Source: Thermotogaceae bacterium
Lineage (GTDB): Bacteria > Thermotogota > Thermotogae > Thermotogales > Thermotogaceae
Assembly: GCA_015489065.1 (NCBI GenBank)
Contig: WGAO01000129.1
Span: 1-36,473, forward strand
Reading direction: 5' to 3'
DNA: 36,473 nt
The notes beneath the pieces were generated by a model, which did no database searches, had not been told where the DNA came from, and saw only the letters and a program-made list of their open reading frames with translations. The translations under genes and the position numbers were made by a program. Shown here piece by piece: positions 6,590 to 19,977 of the stretch. How positions within the stretch are numbered: position 1 is the stretch's first letter; each line of letters starts with the position of its first letter.

Positions 6590-7735
6590 ATGAAGAAAAC
6601 ACTAGTACTGCTTGGCATAGCTTTCGCCATTATGGCGATGGCAGCCACTATAAAGGTAGGAGTTGTCCTGCCAATGACCGGAGGTATATCCGCATTTGGT
6701 CAGCTTACATGGGAAGGTATTGAGCTTGCACACGAGATGATGCCAACTGTTGCTGGAAACGAAGTGAAACTCATTCTTCTTGATAACAGGTCAGAGAAAA
6801 CAGAGGCCGCTAACGCCGTTGCAAGAGCAATAGACAAGGAGAAAGTTGTCGCGATACTCGGTGAGGTTGCTTCTTCCCACTCACTAGCTGGTGGAGCAGT
6901 TGCTGAGGAAAAACACACACCAATGCTTTCTCCATCCTCCACTAACCCGCTCGTTACTCAGGGTAAAAAGTATGTCAGCAGAGTTTGTTTCATCGATCCG
7001 TTCCAGGGTGGAGCTGCTGCAGTTTTCGCGGCTAAGAAGCTCAACGCCAAGACAGCCGTTATATTCACCGACATTCAACAGGATTACTCCGTCGGTCTGA
7101 CCAACTTCTTCATGAAGGCTTTCAAGAAGCTCGGTGGAAGAGCAATGCAGGTCTTCTACAACACGGGAGACCAGGACTTCACAGCTCAGATATCCACAGC
7201 TCTTGCGTTCAATCCCGATGTTATATTCATAACTGGATATTACCCAGAAGCTGCTCTTATATCCAGACAGGCTAGACAGCTTGGATACAAGGGATACATA
7301 ATGGGTGGAGATGGACTTGAGGCTCCAGAGCTTATATCCATCGGAGGAAAAGCAGTTGAGGGACTCTACTTCACAACACACTTCCACGCAAAAGCTGCCG
7401 CCACTCCGATGACGAAGAAATTCGTAGCTATGTACGAAAAGAAATTCAAGAAAGAGCCATCCGCTCTTGGTGCCCTCGGATTCGACGCTTACCTCATACT
7501 CATGAACGCTATGGAGAAAGTCCTTAAGGCGAATCCTGATATTGTAAATAACCTTCAGGCGTTCAGAGATGCCCTTGCAAAGGAAATAAGAAACACCAAA
7601 GACTTTGAAGGCGCAACTGGTAAGATCACAATAGACAAGAACGGAAACGCCATCAAGTCGGTTGTTGTCGATGTCGTCAAGAACGGAAAATTCGACTTCG
7701 CGGCTATAATCAATCCAGACGAAATACCGATGTGA
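6590..7735 (+). CDS. livJ: Branched-chain amino-acid ABC transporter substrate-binding protein (LivJ type)
   Basis: A 381-aa periplasmic-binding-protein type I. A signal peptide (MKKTLVLLGIAFAIMAMA) precedes IKVGVVLPMTGGISAFGQ, the typical mature start of Liv/HAAT receptors. EVASSHSLAGGAVAEEKHTPMLSPSSTNP is the ligand-pocket loop where Ser and Thr backbones bind the amino-acid carboxylate in this family. No lipobox cysteine is present, so it should be cleaved by signal peptidase I and be free or loosely held in the periplasm. The ATG has a strong GGGGAGGTGGG site. It is the last gene of the operon and a terminator follows. Confidence 0.95.
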   Translation: MKKTLVLLGIAFAIMAMAATIKVGVVLPMTGGISAFGQLTWEGIELAHEMMPTVAGNEVKLILLDNRSEKTEAANAVARAIDKEKVVAILGEVASSHSLAGGAVAEEKHTPMLSPSSTNPLVTQGKKYVSRVCFIDPFQGGAAAVFAAKKLNAKTAVIFTDIQQDYSVGLTNFFMKAFKKLGGRAMQVFYNTGDQDFTAQISTALAFNPDVIFITGYYPEAALISRQARQLGYKGYIMGGDGLEAPELISIGGKAVEGLYFTTHFHAKAAATPMTKKFVAMYEKKFKKEPSALGALGFDAYLILMNAMEKVLKANPDIVNNLQAFRDALAKEIRNTKDFEGATGKITIDKNGNAIKSVVVDVVKNGKFDFAAIINPDEIPM

Positions 7736-7755
7736 GAAAAGGGCAATTGATCCTT

Positions 7756-7783
7756 GAGGGGCCGAGAAGGCCCCTCTTATTTT
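7756..7783 (+). terminator. Terminator of the liv operon
   Basis: The stem GAGGGGCC (7756-7763) and GGCCCCTC (7769-7776) closes loop GAGAA and is followed by TTATTTT. It starts 20 nt after the livJ stop. A clean intrinsic terminator separating the two transporter operons. Confidence 0.9.
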
Positions 7784-7807
7784 GCACGAAATTCTTTCGC
7801 ATTCTTT

Positions 7808-7837
7808 TTGGCAAAATTGATGGTTATCCAGTATAAT
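7808..7837 (+). promoter_or_regulatory. Promoter of the nucleoside-type ABC operon
   Basis: TTGGCA (7808-7813), an 18-nt spacer and a perfect TATAAT (7832-7837) lie 35 nt before the ATPase TTG start, directly after the liv terminator. Confidence 0.8.
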
Positions 7838-7872
7838 GTCTCAGACAAAACGATGGCTAAGGAGGTGAGCTC

Positions 7873-9357
7873 TTGAGTTCGACTCTCCTTGAAGTCAAGG
7901 GCATAGTAAAAAGGTTTCCGGGAGTTCTGGCTCTCGACGGCGTGAATTTCGATTTAAAAGAAGGTGAGGTTCACACTCTCCTTGGTGAGAACGGTGCTGG
8001 AAAGACTACCCTTATGAACATCATATTTGGGCTTTACAAACCCGATGAGGGAGAGATCTTATTCCGAGGGAAAAAGGTGCATATAAGGTCACCGTATCAC
8101 GCCTTACAACTTGGTATAGGTATGGTCCAGCAGCATTTTACGCTGGTGCCATCTTTCACGGTTGCTGAAAATGTTTCTCTGGGTACCAAGGATCCTCCCA
8201 ACAAGGTGGCAGCTGAAGTTAAGAGGATATCTAAGGAGTTTGGCCTTGAAGTTGATCCCTATGCCAAGATATGGCAACTCTCCGTTGGGGAAAAGCAGAG
8301 GGTTGAAATAATAAAGCTCCTTTACGCTGGTGCAAAGGTGGTTATATTGGACGAACCTACAGCTGTTTTGACACCTCAGGAAACAGAAGCTCTCTTTAAA
8401 GCCATAAGGAAAATGACAGCTCAGGGTACCGGGGTGATATTCATATCGCATAAGCTCAACGAAGTCATGGAGATATCCGATAGGGTTACAGTTCTCAGAA
8501 AAGGTAAAGTTATAGGTACTCTGAAACGTGGTGAGTTCGATCAGAACAAATTAGCTCAAATGATGGTTGGAAGAGAAGTCGTGATGAAAATAGAAAGAGA
8601 AAAAGCAAAACCGGGAGATCTAGTTATAAGAGTTGATAATGTGTACGCAAAAAGTGACAAAGGTCATTTAGCACTAGACGGGATATCGTTTGAGATAAGA
8701 GCTGGTGAAATATTAGGTATAGCCGGGGTCGCTGGAAATGGTCAAAGAGAGCTTGCTGAAGTCATAACAGGTTTGAGAAAGGTTGAAAGCGGAAAGATAG
8801 AATTCGCAGGAAAGGATATCACGAATTCTAGTGTTATGGATAGAATTCTCGCAGGTATAGCTTATATACCTCAGGATAGAAAGGGAGTAGCTCTTAGCCC
8901 GAATCTCTCTGTGGCTGAGAATCTGTTCTTAAGAAGAAAAGAGAGGAAAATCTGGTTTAACAAAGCCAGCATATACGAACATGCAAGACGTTACATAGAA
9001 GAATACAAGATAAAGACCCCATCTCCTGCAACAGCTGTGAAATACCTCTCTGGTGGGAACATGCAGAAAGTTGTTATTGCTAGGGAATTCTCCCTAGAGC
9101 CGAAGTTGATTATCGCCGTTCATCCAACGAGAGGGCTGGATGTAGCTTCAATGGAATTCGTCTATAGGAGTCTTATAAAAGCAAGAGATGAGGGGGTAGC
9201 TGTCTTGCTCTTGGCTGGAGAGCTTTACGAGATATTCAACCTTTCTGACAGGGTCGGTGTCATATATGAAGGTAAGATAGTTGGCTACACGACTCCCGAT
9301 CCATCTCCAGAGAATGTCGAAAAAATAGGTTTGATGATGGCAGGTGTTGCCGTATGA
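7873..9357 (+). CDS. Nucleoside/BMP-family ABC importer ATPase with two ABC domains
   Basis: A 494-aa tandem ATPase. The first domain has Walker A GENGAGKTTLM, signature LSVGEKQRVEI and Walker B VVILDEPTAVL. The second has GVAGNGQRELAEV, signature LSGGNMQKVVIAREF and an altered Walker B IIAVHPTRGLD in which the usual DEP is HPT, a change common in the second half of this family (YufO/NupO, also RbsA-like). The TTG start is set by a near-perfect AAGGAGGTGAGCTC site. It overlaps the next permease by ATGA. BMP-type transporters of this kind move purine or other nucleosides; the substrate here is inferred from family and from the nearby thymidine kinase. Confidence 0.92.
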   Translation: MSSTLLEVKGIVKRFPGVLALDGVNFDLKEGEVHTLLGENGAGKTTLMNIIFGLYKPDEGEILFRGKKVHIRSPYHALQLGIGMVQQHFTLVPSFTVAENVSLGTKDPPNKVAAEVKRISKEFGLEVDPYAKIWQLSVGEKQRVEIIKLLYAGAKVVILDEPTAVLTPQETEALFKAIRKMTAQGTGVIFISHKLNEVMEISDRVTVLRKGKVIGTLKRGEFDQNKLAQMMVGREVVMKIEREKAKPGDLVIRVDNVYAKSDKGHLALDGISFEIRAGEILGIAGVAGNGQRELAEVITGLRKVESGKIEFAGKDITNSSVMDRILAGIAYIPQDRKGVALSPNLSVAENLFLRRKERKIWFNKASIYEHARRYIEEYKIKTPSPATAVKYLSGGNMQKVVIAREFSLEPKLIIAVHPTRGLDVASMEFVYRSLIKARDEGVAVLLLAGELYEIFNLSDRVGVIYEGKIVGYTTPDPSPENVEKIGLMMAGVAV

Positions 9358-12109
9358 GGTTCAAATTAGAGAGAAGATTGGATATACCAAAATGGGCGGG
9401 TGTCGTTATTCCGCTTGTTTCTGTGGGTTTCTCGCTTCTCATAATGGGAATAGTCATATATTCTTATATGTATAGCAAGCCTTCGTATTTGAACAGGGCA
9501 ATTTTTGGTGCTCTGAACGAATACAGATCGAACATCATGAAGATACCGGATGAATCTTGGAGCAGATTCGAAAAGCTCTTAAAGGCTGGCAGAATGAAAT
9601 CCGCAATAGCTGTTCCAAAAGGGAAGCTCTCATCAAATGTGTCGAGCTTTGCCCTTTCAAGGCTTGAGGATGTTTTCAGGTCAACTGAGGAAGCTTATAA
9701 GTTCGTCAGGGATACTTCAGAAAGCGCGAAATCTTTTCCGAAGGATTTTGAGAGTCTTAAAAACCTTCACAATAACATCGGATACATAGTGAAAGCTTAT
9801 TCCGCTCTTAACAAAGCGATAAACAATGCAAAATCGATAATGAATAAAGAATGCGATTGCGATTTGAAGGAGGGTATAAACTCATTTGTAGAGAATCTTA
9901 CAAAGGTCGGGATTTTGGAAGATCTTATAAGAGAAGCAAAGAGCGTGGATACTGCAGATCCTGAAAAAGCTATCAAAAAACTTGAGGATATAAGATCAAA
10001 ATTCCCTGATGAAGTTAAGAAACTCTTTACAAGCAAAATGGAGAATTCGATAAAGGTTATATCTTCAAGATGTTCTCTGCCAAAATCCTCTTGGGAAGGA
10101 TTGGTTTTAGACTATAAGAACAATTTGGAAAACGCTATGTCTTCGGGATTTAACCCACTTCTCTTTGAGAAAGCCTCAAAAATCTTGAACAATGTATCTA
10201 CATACTACTGTTTTGCTCCAGTTGTGAAGGTTTGGAACGATTCTCTCGATCCGCTGTACATGCTTCACAAGAAAGCTTCGATTATCGAGGGAGCTTATTC
10301 TCAGCTTTCAAGCGCTTTGAGGAGTTCTCAGGGAGTTTTGAGATCTCTTGAAAAGGGTAGGACTTTCTTTGTTAAGGATACGCTCTATTCGGTGGCGAGA
10401 TACACTAGAAATTCCTATATGAAATTGGAGAAAGATAGTTTCACATCTTCCATATTTGCATCGAGAATAGAGAGTCTAAAATCCCTATATAACGAAGTTA
10501 ACTCGCTCTACAAGAGTCTTGGAAAGCCTTCGGATATAAAGAAAAACGCTTCGCAAATATCTGAGAAGGTCAAAACGATAGCGAAGAAAATCGAGGAAGA
10601 ATCGAACGCTATGAGAGAGGATTTCCTGAAAGCTGCTGAAGGATTTGCAAGGAGCGCTATCGACTCTTTCAGTGCAATTCAAAGTAAGATGTTTCCAGAG
10701 GGAAGTATAGAATCAAGAATAGCTGAGTATTTAGATCTTCTCATGGATACATACAGATACAAGTTAAAAGAAGTTCTTAGCAGTGGAATAGACAGAATGA
10801 AACTCAACATGGCTTATTCTCAGCTCAAAGAAGTCTCAAGGGATCTAACGATGTTTCTCAGAGACATATCCGATTACTATCCGCCCTCGAACAAGAGAAT
10901 GAGTCTTAGTTTGGACTATGAGACTTATGTCTTTGGTATGGAGGCGTTGAGAATTCATTCATCACAAGACATAATCTATGATAGCTACAGATCAAAAGAA
11001 GAAATAGACAAAGCTCTCTCAGGAAAGAAGGATATTACAAAAGAAGAGTACACAAAAATTCTTGATAAGATTCTCCAAGGACATCTGGACAGGGTTTACT
11101 CCATACTGACAAACCTGAAGAAAGATTTGAAAAGCTTGACAGAGAGCTTTGGGCAGGTTTCTAAGGTATCTTGGATAGCTGTTGGAAGCGCCTATAAACA
11201 ACTTTTCACCTGGCCATTCATACCAAAAGAAGGATTACCAGACACAATAAACTACATGACGCCACTTCTCTTTACGGGCCTTGGGCTTGTTCTCGTATTC
11301 CAGATGAAGCTTTGGAATATAGGAGCTGAAGGTCAATTCTATGTTGGAGTCATAACAGCTCTTTGGCTGTCGCTCTTTGTGTTCAACAATCACCCATCCG
11401 CTGCAGAGATACCAATAGTTCTGCTCATAGGAGGTCTTGCTGGAGCTGCCTGGGCGGCGATTGCTGGAGCTCTTAAAGCGTTCTTGAATATCGATGAGAT
11501 AGTCTCCACATTGATGCTCAACTACATAGCTTTCCACTGGATGGAGTACCTTGTTTATGGACCTTGGAAAGCTCCGACGAATTTCCCAGAAACTAAGGAA
11601 ATACCACATCAGCTCTTCCTACCGACTTTTGGAACAAGCAGGGTGCATATAGGAATAATTATTGCCATATCACTATCAGCGGTCGTATACCTCCTTATGA
11701 AGAAAACTTGGTGGGGATTCGACCTCAGAGTCATAGGTGATAACCCGAACGCAGCGCGGTATGCTGGTGTGAACATAGCCAAAAATATAGTCCTTGCGAT
11801 GGCTGTTTCTGGATTCTTCGCAGGTCTTGGTGGGGCTACTCAAATATTGGGATTCGAGCACAAACTCTACCATGGGTACGCTCCGGGGTATGGATACACT
11901 GGAATAATCATTGCTTGGCTTGCGAGACTCGATCCTTGGGCTACGATACTCGTTTCGTTCCTCTTCGGAGGATTCTTGGTAGGCGGAGACCAGATTCAGC
12001 TCGTTTTGAAACTTCCAAAAGCTATGGTTGTGGCAATAGAAGGTGTTATACTCTTCTCGCTCATAGCTTCTGAAGTTCTCTTTAAGTACAAAGTAAGGGT
12101 GGTGAGGAA

Positions 12110-12113
<4 letters not shown>
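9354..12113 (+). CDS. BMP-family ABC permease with a ~560-residue inserted extracytoplasmic domain
   Basis: A 919-aa protein; family members (YufP/NupP type) are about 350 aa. TM1 is GVVIPLVSVGFSLLIMGIVIY (residues about 15-37). After it, the usual short loop is replaced by residues about 40-600. This part is highly charged and predicted helical, with heptad-like stretches and no hydrophobic helix. It has four cysteines (C167, C169, C240, C286). The normal permease resumes at YKQLFTWPFIPKEGLPDTI and TPLLFTGLGLVLVFQMKLWNIGAEGQ, the family hallmark, and continues with seven or more helices to the end. The frame is open throughout with neighbour-like codon use, so this is not an assembly fusion of two genes. 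By topology the insert lies outside the membrane. The operon lacks a binding protein, so the insert may take over substrate capture or wall/envelope contact; this is inference. Confidence 0.9.
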
Positions 12114-15193
<3,080 letters not shown>

Positions 15194-15213
15194 CTTCCCG
15201 CACGAGATCTTTC

Positions 15214-15222
15214 TGTTAAAAT
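15214..15222 (+). promoter_or_regulatory. Extended -10 promoter of lysS
   Basis: TG-T-TAAAAT, within TTTCTGTTAAAAT, lies 26 nt before the lysS start with no good -35 box (CTTCCC at the expected place). The same 13-mer precedes glmU at 25157-25169, supporting a real extended -10 element. Confidence 0.6.
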
Positions 15223-15247
15223 AGCGATCGTATCGGAGGTGATCTCT

Positions 15248-16753
15248 TTGCTTGAGGAGATTAAAAAGCAGAGGTTAAAGGAGATAGAAGCGCTCAGAGA
15301 GATGGGTGTGAACCCGTATCCTTACAAGTATAATAAGGATCTTTCAAGTGCTGAGATAAAAGAAAAATACGACCCGATTTTAAAAGCAGGTGAAGTTTTA
15401 GAAGACGAGAAAATATCAACGGCAGGTAGGATTATGTCCATAAGGGATCACGGAAAGAGTGCCTTCTTTCATCTGAAAGATCAAGATGGAAGGATACAAG
15501 CTTATGTTAGAAAGAATTCCCTTGGGCCGGAGAAGTACGAGCTCTTTAAAAAATTTGTCAATGTTGGAGACATAGTGGGAATTAGAGGTTTCCCTTTTAA
15601 AAGCAAGACTGGGGAGCTCACAATCTTTGTTGAGGATTTTGAGATACTCTCAAAAGCTATAAGACCTCTTCCTGAAAAGTGGCATGGTTTGAAGGACAAA
15701 GAAGTCATATATCGCCAGAGATATGTCGATATGATAGCGAATGATGAATCTCTCAACAGATTCAAGACGAGATACAAGATCATGAGAATGATAAAGGAGT
15801 TTTTGAACGATAGAGGATTCATAGAAGTTGAGACTCCAACTCTCGTCTATGTCACAGGCGGTGCCGAGGCAAGGCCTTTTGTCACTCATTTGAATGTATT
15901 TGACATAGACATGTATCTTAGAATAGCGACTGAGCTTTATCTTAAAAGATACATAGTCGGAGGATTTGAGAGAGTTTACGAGATAGGAAAAGTCTTCAGA
16001 AATGAAGGAATATCTTACAAGCACAGTCCAGAATTCACTTCTCTGGAACTCTATTGGGCCTATGCGGATTACGAAGACATAATGAGACTCACAGAAGAGC
16101 TGATAGAGTTTGTTGTCAAGGAAACTTTCGGGACGACTAAGGTAAATTATCAAGGTGTTGAAATAGATTTTTCGCGTCCTTTTAGAAGAATAAAGATGAG
16201 AGATTTCATAAAAGAAAAACTTGGGGTTGATATTTTAGAAGATCCGGATGAAAAGATGTTAGAGGTCCTGAAAGAGAACGGTGTGGAGGTTCCAATAAAG
16301 AGCAGAGGACACCTCATAAACAAGCTTTGGGATCTGGTAGAAGAAGAAGTGATTCAACCCACATTTCTTTTAGAGCATCCCGTTGAGATCTCCCCTCTTG
16401 CAAAAAGGCACAGGAAGGACCCAAGGGTGACGGAAAGATTTGAGCTCATAATTTATGGAAGAGAAATAGCAAACGCCTTTTCAGAACTCAACGATCCGGT
16501 GGATCAGTATCAGAGATTTTTGGAACAGACCAAGCTCAGAGAGGCTGGGGATGAAGAAGCTCAAATGATGGACAAGGATTTCATCAGAGCTCTTGAATAC
16601 GGTATGCCGCCAACTGGTGGTCTCGGTATAGGTATAGACAGGCTTGTTATGTTTCTTACAGATAGCCAGACGATAAGGGATGTAATAGCTTTTCCGTTGG
16701 TTAATCCAAAATCTCTTGATGAGGAGATAGATTACGGAGGTGAGGAAGAGTGA
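15248..16753 (+). CDS. lysS: Lysyl-tRNA synthetase, class II
   Basis: A 501-aa enzyme that charges tRNA-Lys. The N-terminal OB-fold ([23 protein letters not shown]) is followed by the class II core: motif 1 around [16 protein letters not shown], motif 2 [20 protein letters not shown] and motif 3 [15 protein letters not shown]. Length is typical of LysS. A GTG at 15239 lies inside the GGAGGTGAT ribosome site (15235-15243), so the TTG at 15248 with 4-nt spacing is the better start. The first gene of lysS-ppiC-moeA-rqcP; it overlaps the next gene by 4 nt. Confidence 0.96.
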   Translation: MLEEIKKQRLKEIEALREMGVNPYPYKYNKDLSSAEIKEKYDPILKAGEVLEDEKISTAGRIMSIRDHGKSAFFHLKDQDGRIQAYVRKNSLGPEKYELFKKFVNVGDIVGIRGFPFKSKTGELTIFVEDFEILSKAIRPLPEKWHGLKDKEVIYRQRYVDMIANDESLNRFKTRYKIMRMIKEFLNDRGFIEVETPTLVYVTGGAEARPFVTHLNVFDIDMYLRIATELYLKRYIVGGFERVYEIGKVFRNEGISYKHSPEFTSLELYWAYADYEDIMRLTEELIEFVVKETFGTTKVNYQGVEIDFSRPFRRIKMRDFIKEKLGVDILEDPDEKMLEVLKENGVEVPIKSRGHLINKLWDLVEEEVIQPTFLLEHPVEISPLAKRHRKDPRVTERFELIIYGREIANAFSELNDPVDQYQRFLEQTKLREAGDEEAQMMDKDFIRALEYGMPPTGGLGIGIDRLVMFLTDSQTIRDVIAFPLVNPKSLDEEIDYGGEEE

Positions 16754-18498
16754 GTTACAGAAACTGGATGAAGAAATGGCAGGTGGTGATATTTTGGGCA
16801 ATAGCAGCAGCCTTTGTCGTGGGAATAGGATGGTGGTCTGCGGCTTTCTATATAAGGAGTAGGAGTGCCAAAAAGACGGCAAACACTAATCCAAATTACT
16901 TAGCAGAATATTCTGTAGCATATCTTGTAAGAGATGCCTCTGGAACAAAAATCAGTACTTCGACATTCCTTCCTGGAATGTCTGAGATACTAGTCCTCCA
17001 AGATGTGGATAGAAATATTGGAACGATTGAGCCGACAAAGATGTGGATAGAGCAGGACGATTTTCAGAAGCTTTATCCAAGTGTAAAGATGTACTATGAG
17101 AGTGTATATCTGAGAAGAACAATGGATCCAGTCTTTGAGGATTATCTGCTCAGAGCGGAGACGGTAGCGTATATGGGTTTCACGAGAATGCTTCAAGATT
17201 ACCAGACGGTTGAACCGATACCATCATCGACCCCGTCGACTGATGAAGTTTACGAATACTTCGATAAGAATGCTTCAGAACTTGCTCCAATGTTCTCAGA
17301 ATATCACATAAAAGCTGTAACTTTAGATTCAACGCAGCTTATTGAATTTCAAAAAGAACTTCTTAGCCTGGGATTCGACGAAGCGGCTTCAGCGGTTGGT
17401 CAGGAACCATTTGATTTGGGATCGATGAAAGGAGAGCAGTTACTTTCAATGGGAATAGACAAGAGAATGGTGAAAGAGATTTACGAGTCGGGGAACAACA
17501 GTGTGGTGGGACCACAACCGTTTGGAAAAGGGTGGCTCTTCGTCGAAGTTTTGGAATCTACCCCTGTGAAGAGCGCGAGCTCTCTTACAGATGATGAGAT
17601 AAACAAGATAAGGAATCGAATCGTCTCTGAAAAGGTTCAGGCTTATATAGAAAGGATGAAGGACTATTATCAGAAGCGAGGAGAGGCTATCGTTATAAAC
17701 GATGAAAACCTCAGGTTGTGGTATGACTACTACAGATATCTACCAAAGAGTGAGCTTGCCAATCTTGTAAAACTTGGTGATGAGATAAAGAAATATGTGA
17801 TAAAGAGCGACGGAGAAGTGAATGTAAATTCTTTGAGCACAATGCAGGCTTTGTATGTTCTCATACTTGAGAGGGAAAAGCTCTTTCTGCAAGATATGAA
17901 GGAGCTTTTAAAAGAGAATCCAAGCTCTGAGGACCTTGCTATCTACAGGAAAGCGTTTGGTGATCTCAAGGAAGAAGACATAGAGAAAAAAATCTCTGAG
18001 ATAGATGATCTGAGAAAGAAGATCGTATCTAACCTCTATTACAGTGGATACAAAGTCTATGGGGTTCTCCAGAGGATGGTTCAGATTTTTGATGATCCGA
18101 AATACAGACTGGAGCTTGCAGAAGTCAGTATGGAAGGCAAAAAAGAAATCGCCCAGAGATTAAAACTCATGTATGGTATGAATATCCAAAGTATGGCAAA
18201 CAGTTTCATGCCTGAACTTCAGGTTTTCTTCGGTATTATGAACGCTTCTGACACTTCGATATCGACCGATTTAAGACTTAAAGCTATGGAGGATTCCTAC
18301 GATCTGCTGAAATTTCTCGGTGTCTACCAGGTTGCAAGCAATGTCTTAAACGAAATAAGACAAGCTTCACCATCGTACAAGGGGTGGAACTTCGATGAAA
18401 TGTTCTCCGAACTCGAAAAATTGATGAAACCTGCTACTCCTGCTACGAGTGAAGCCACTGAGTCAACTCTTTCTCCATCAACATCTGCTACGGAGTGA
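16750..18498 (+). CDS. Membrane-anchored PpiC/SurA-like foldase
   Basis: A 582-aa protein with an N-terminal signal anchor ([23 protein letters not shown], about 11-33) and the rest outside the cytoplasm. Residues about 155-275 resemble a parvulin (PpiC) domain: a start like [11 protein letters not shown], then [20 protein letters not shown], then [19 protein letters not shown]. The usual active-site histidines and IL of RHIL are not clear, so the domain may bind chains rather than isomerise proline. A mostly helical C-terminal half follows. The tail ([22 protein letters not shown]) is Ser/Thr/Pro-rich and low complexity. The GTG start overlaps the lysS stop and has a GGAGGTGAGGAAGA site. It probably assists folding of exported or outer-envelope proteins. 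Confidence 0.75.
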   Translation: MSYRNWMKKWQVVIFWAIAAAFVVGIGWWSAAFYIRSRSAKKTANTNPNYLAEYSVAYLVRDASGTKISTSTFLPGMSEILVLQDVDRNIGTIEPTKMWIEQDDFQKLYPSVKMYYESVYLRRTMDPVFEDYLLRAETVAYMGFTRMLQDYQTVEPIPSSTPSTDEVYEYFDKNASELAPMFSEYHIKAVTLDSTQLIEFQKELLSLGFDEAASAVGQEPFDLGSMKGEQLLSMGIDKRMVKEIYESGNNSVVGPQPFGKGWLFVEVLESTPVKSASSLTDDEINKIRNRIVSEKVQAYIERMKDYYQKRGEAIVINDENLRLWYDYYRYLPKSELANLVKLGDEIKKYVIKSDGEVNVNSLSTMQALYVLILEREKLFLQDMKELLKENPSSEDLAIYRKAFGDLKEEDIEKKISEIDDLRKKIVSNLYYSGYKVYGVLQRMVQIFDDPKYRLELAEVSMEGKKEIAQRLKLMYGMNIQSMANSFMPELQVFFGIMNASDTSISTDLRLKAMEDSYDLLKFLGVYQVASNVLNEIRQASPSYKGWNFDEMFSELEKLMKPATPATSEATESTLSPSTSATE

Positions 18499-18502
18499 TC
18501 AT

Positions 18503-19747
18503 ATGGGTGAATTCTTCAATGTAGTTGAGAGTAAAAAGGTATACGAATTCATATCAAATCTAAAAAGCATAGAGGATTCCGAGATCATAGATATACGCGA
18601 ATCAATTTCCAGGGTTTCATCTGAAGATGTTATTGCCGGGGAGGATCTCCCCGGCTTTGATAGATCGACAGTTGATGGATATGCGGTTAAATCCTCTGAT
18701 GTATTTGGAGCATCTGTATCAACTCCAGCTATGCTGAAGGTTGTCGGTGAGATAAAGATAGATGAAGAATACACGAAAGCTCTAAAGGAAGGAGAAGCTC
18801 TGAAAGTTCCAACTGGTGGAAAACTGCCAAATGGTGCGGATTCTGTGGTCATGATTGAAGATACACGAGAAGCTGGTGAATACATAGAAATTTTCAAACC
18901 AGTTGCCCCTGGTCAGAATGTTATGAGAAAAGATGAAGATGTTTCTAAAGGGACAACCGTTCTAAAAAAAGGGACAAGGATAAATATCGGGCATGTGGCT
19001 CTTCTTCTAAATCTTGGGATAATCAAGTTAAGAGTCAGTAGGAAACTGAAAGTTGGAATCATATCCACAGGTGATGAGGTTATTGAGCCAGAACTTGAGA
19101 GGAAATTCCCTCATGTCAGAGATAGCAATACCCACTCTCTAAAAGTATTTTTAGAGAGGTTAGGATACAGGGTTAATAGATATGGCATTTCCAGAGACGA
19201 TTTTGAAGAGTTGAGATCTTTCATGCTTAGAAGTTTTGAGGAGGACGATGTTACTGTGAGCGCAGGAGGAAGTTCCGTGGGCGTTAGGGATTACACAGTC
19301 GAAGCGATCGATTCAATAGGAAAACCGGGAGTTGTGATACATGGAGTGTTGGTGAGTCCTGGAAAGCCAACCATATTCGGAGTCGTAGATGATCATCCGT
19401 TTATTGGGTTGCCAGGCCATCCATCTTCGTTTACTCTAAGTGCTTTCACTTTTCTATTGCCTCTTCTGAAAAGACTCTCTGGGGAAACTGATTGGATGCT
19501 CCGTCCGACAGGAAAATTCAGGATAACTGACAATGTGTTCTCAAGGCAGGGGAGAGAAACATTCGTCTGGTCCAAGAGGATCTATGAAGATGGAGAGATT
19601 TTCGTAAAACCTCTGATGTTCAAATCGGGTATGATAAGTCCAGCTGCTCAAGCTGACGGATTTATAAGAATCCCAGCTGGAGTCGAGGGCTATTATGAGG
19701 GAGATTTTGTGGAATTTTATTCCATATCAGAGAGCTTGCTGATATGA
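18503..19747 (+). CDS. moeA: Molybdopterin molybdenumtransferase (MoeA)
   Basis: A 414-aa enzyme that inserts molybdate (or tungstate) into adenylylated molybdopterin. Typical motifs are LPGFDRSTVDGYAV, KVPTGGKLPNGADSVVMIEDT, STGDEVIEP, SAGGSSVGVRDYTVEAID, HGVLVSPGKPTIFG and GLPGHPSS. Length matches MoeA (about 410). A longer frame begins at 18449 inside the upstream gene; the ATG at 18503 follows GGAGTGATCAT and sits 4 nt after the previous stop. No other molybdenum-cofactor gene lies in this window. The next gene overlaps by ATGA. Confidence 0.95.
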   Translation: MGEFFNVVESKKVYEFISNLKSIEDSEIIDIRESISRVSSEDVIAGEDLPGFDRSTVDGYAVKSSDVFGASVSTPAMLKVVGEIKIDEEYTKALKEGEALKVPTGGKLPNGADSVVMIEDTREAGEYIEIFKPVAPGQNVMRKDEDVSKGTTVLKKGTRINIGHVALLLNLGIIKLRVSRKLKVGIISTGDEVIEPELERKFPHVRDSNTHSLKVFLERLGYRVNRYGISRDDFEELRSFMLRSFEEDDVTVSAGGSSVGVRDYTVEAIDSIGKPGVVIHGVLVSPGKPTIFGVVDDHPFIGLPGHPSSFTLSAFTFLLPLLKRLSGETDWMLRPTGKFRITDNVFSRQGRETFVWSKRIYEDGEIFVKPLMFKSGMISPAAQADGFIRIPAGVEGYYEGDFVEFYSISESLLI

Positions 19748-19977
19748 GATTAGATCTGTTTTTGAAAAAATACGGAATAATAAAGAGAAGATCCGTAGCT
19801 CAGGATATGATAAAAGGTGGAAGAGTTAGAGTTAACGGGAGGGTTGTAAAACCCTCCCATGGTGTTGAAGATGGTGACGAGATAGAAGTGTTTTTTGGAA
19901 ATCGATACCTCAAAATTCGAGCTGTACGAGGTGGATATGAGGTTTTAGAAGAGGAGAAGGTAAGAAATTCAAACTGA
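19744..19977 (+). CDS. S4-domain RNA-binding protein (RqcP/YabO-like)
   Basis: A 77-aa protein that is almost entirely one S4 domain: MRLDLFLKKYGIIKRRSVAQ, then MIKGGRVRVNGRVVKPSHGVEDGDEIEV. Size and sequence fit RqcP (YabO), which stabilises P-site tRNA during alanine tailing in ribosome-associated quality control; HSP15 is the related alternative. It overlaps moeA by ATGA. Its last 22 codons overlap the 3' end of the convergent metallopeptidase gene, so no room is left for a conventional intergenic terminator. Confidence 0.87.
   Translation: MRLDLFLKKYGIIKRRSVAQDMIKGGRVRVNGRVVKPSHGVEDGDEIEVFFGNRYLKIRAVRGGYEVLEEEKVRNSN

Noticed and set aside
9354-11200. Giant permease as an artefact of two genes fused by a missed stop
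   Set aside because: The insert has no ribosome site or start at the boundary, codon use is continuous, TM1 of the permease lies before the insert, and the rest of the permease needs it.
18430-18498. Low-complexity Ser/Thr tail of the PpiC-like protein as a frameshift
   Set aside because: The frame ends with a normal stop 4 nt before moeA with its own ribosome site; Ser/Thr/Pro tails are common in surface proteins.
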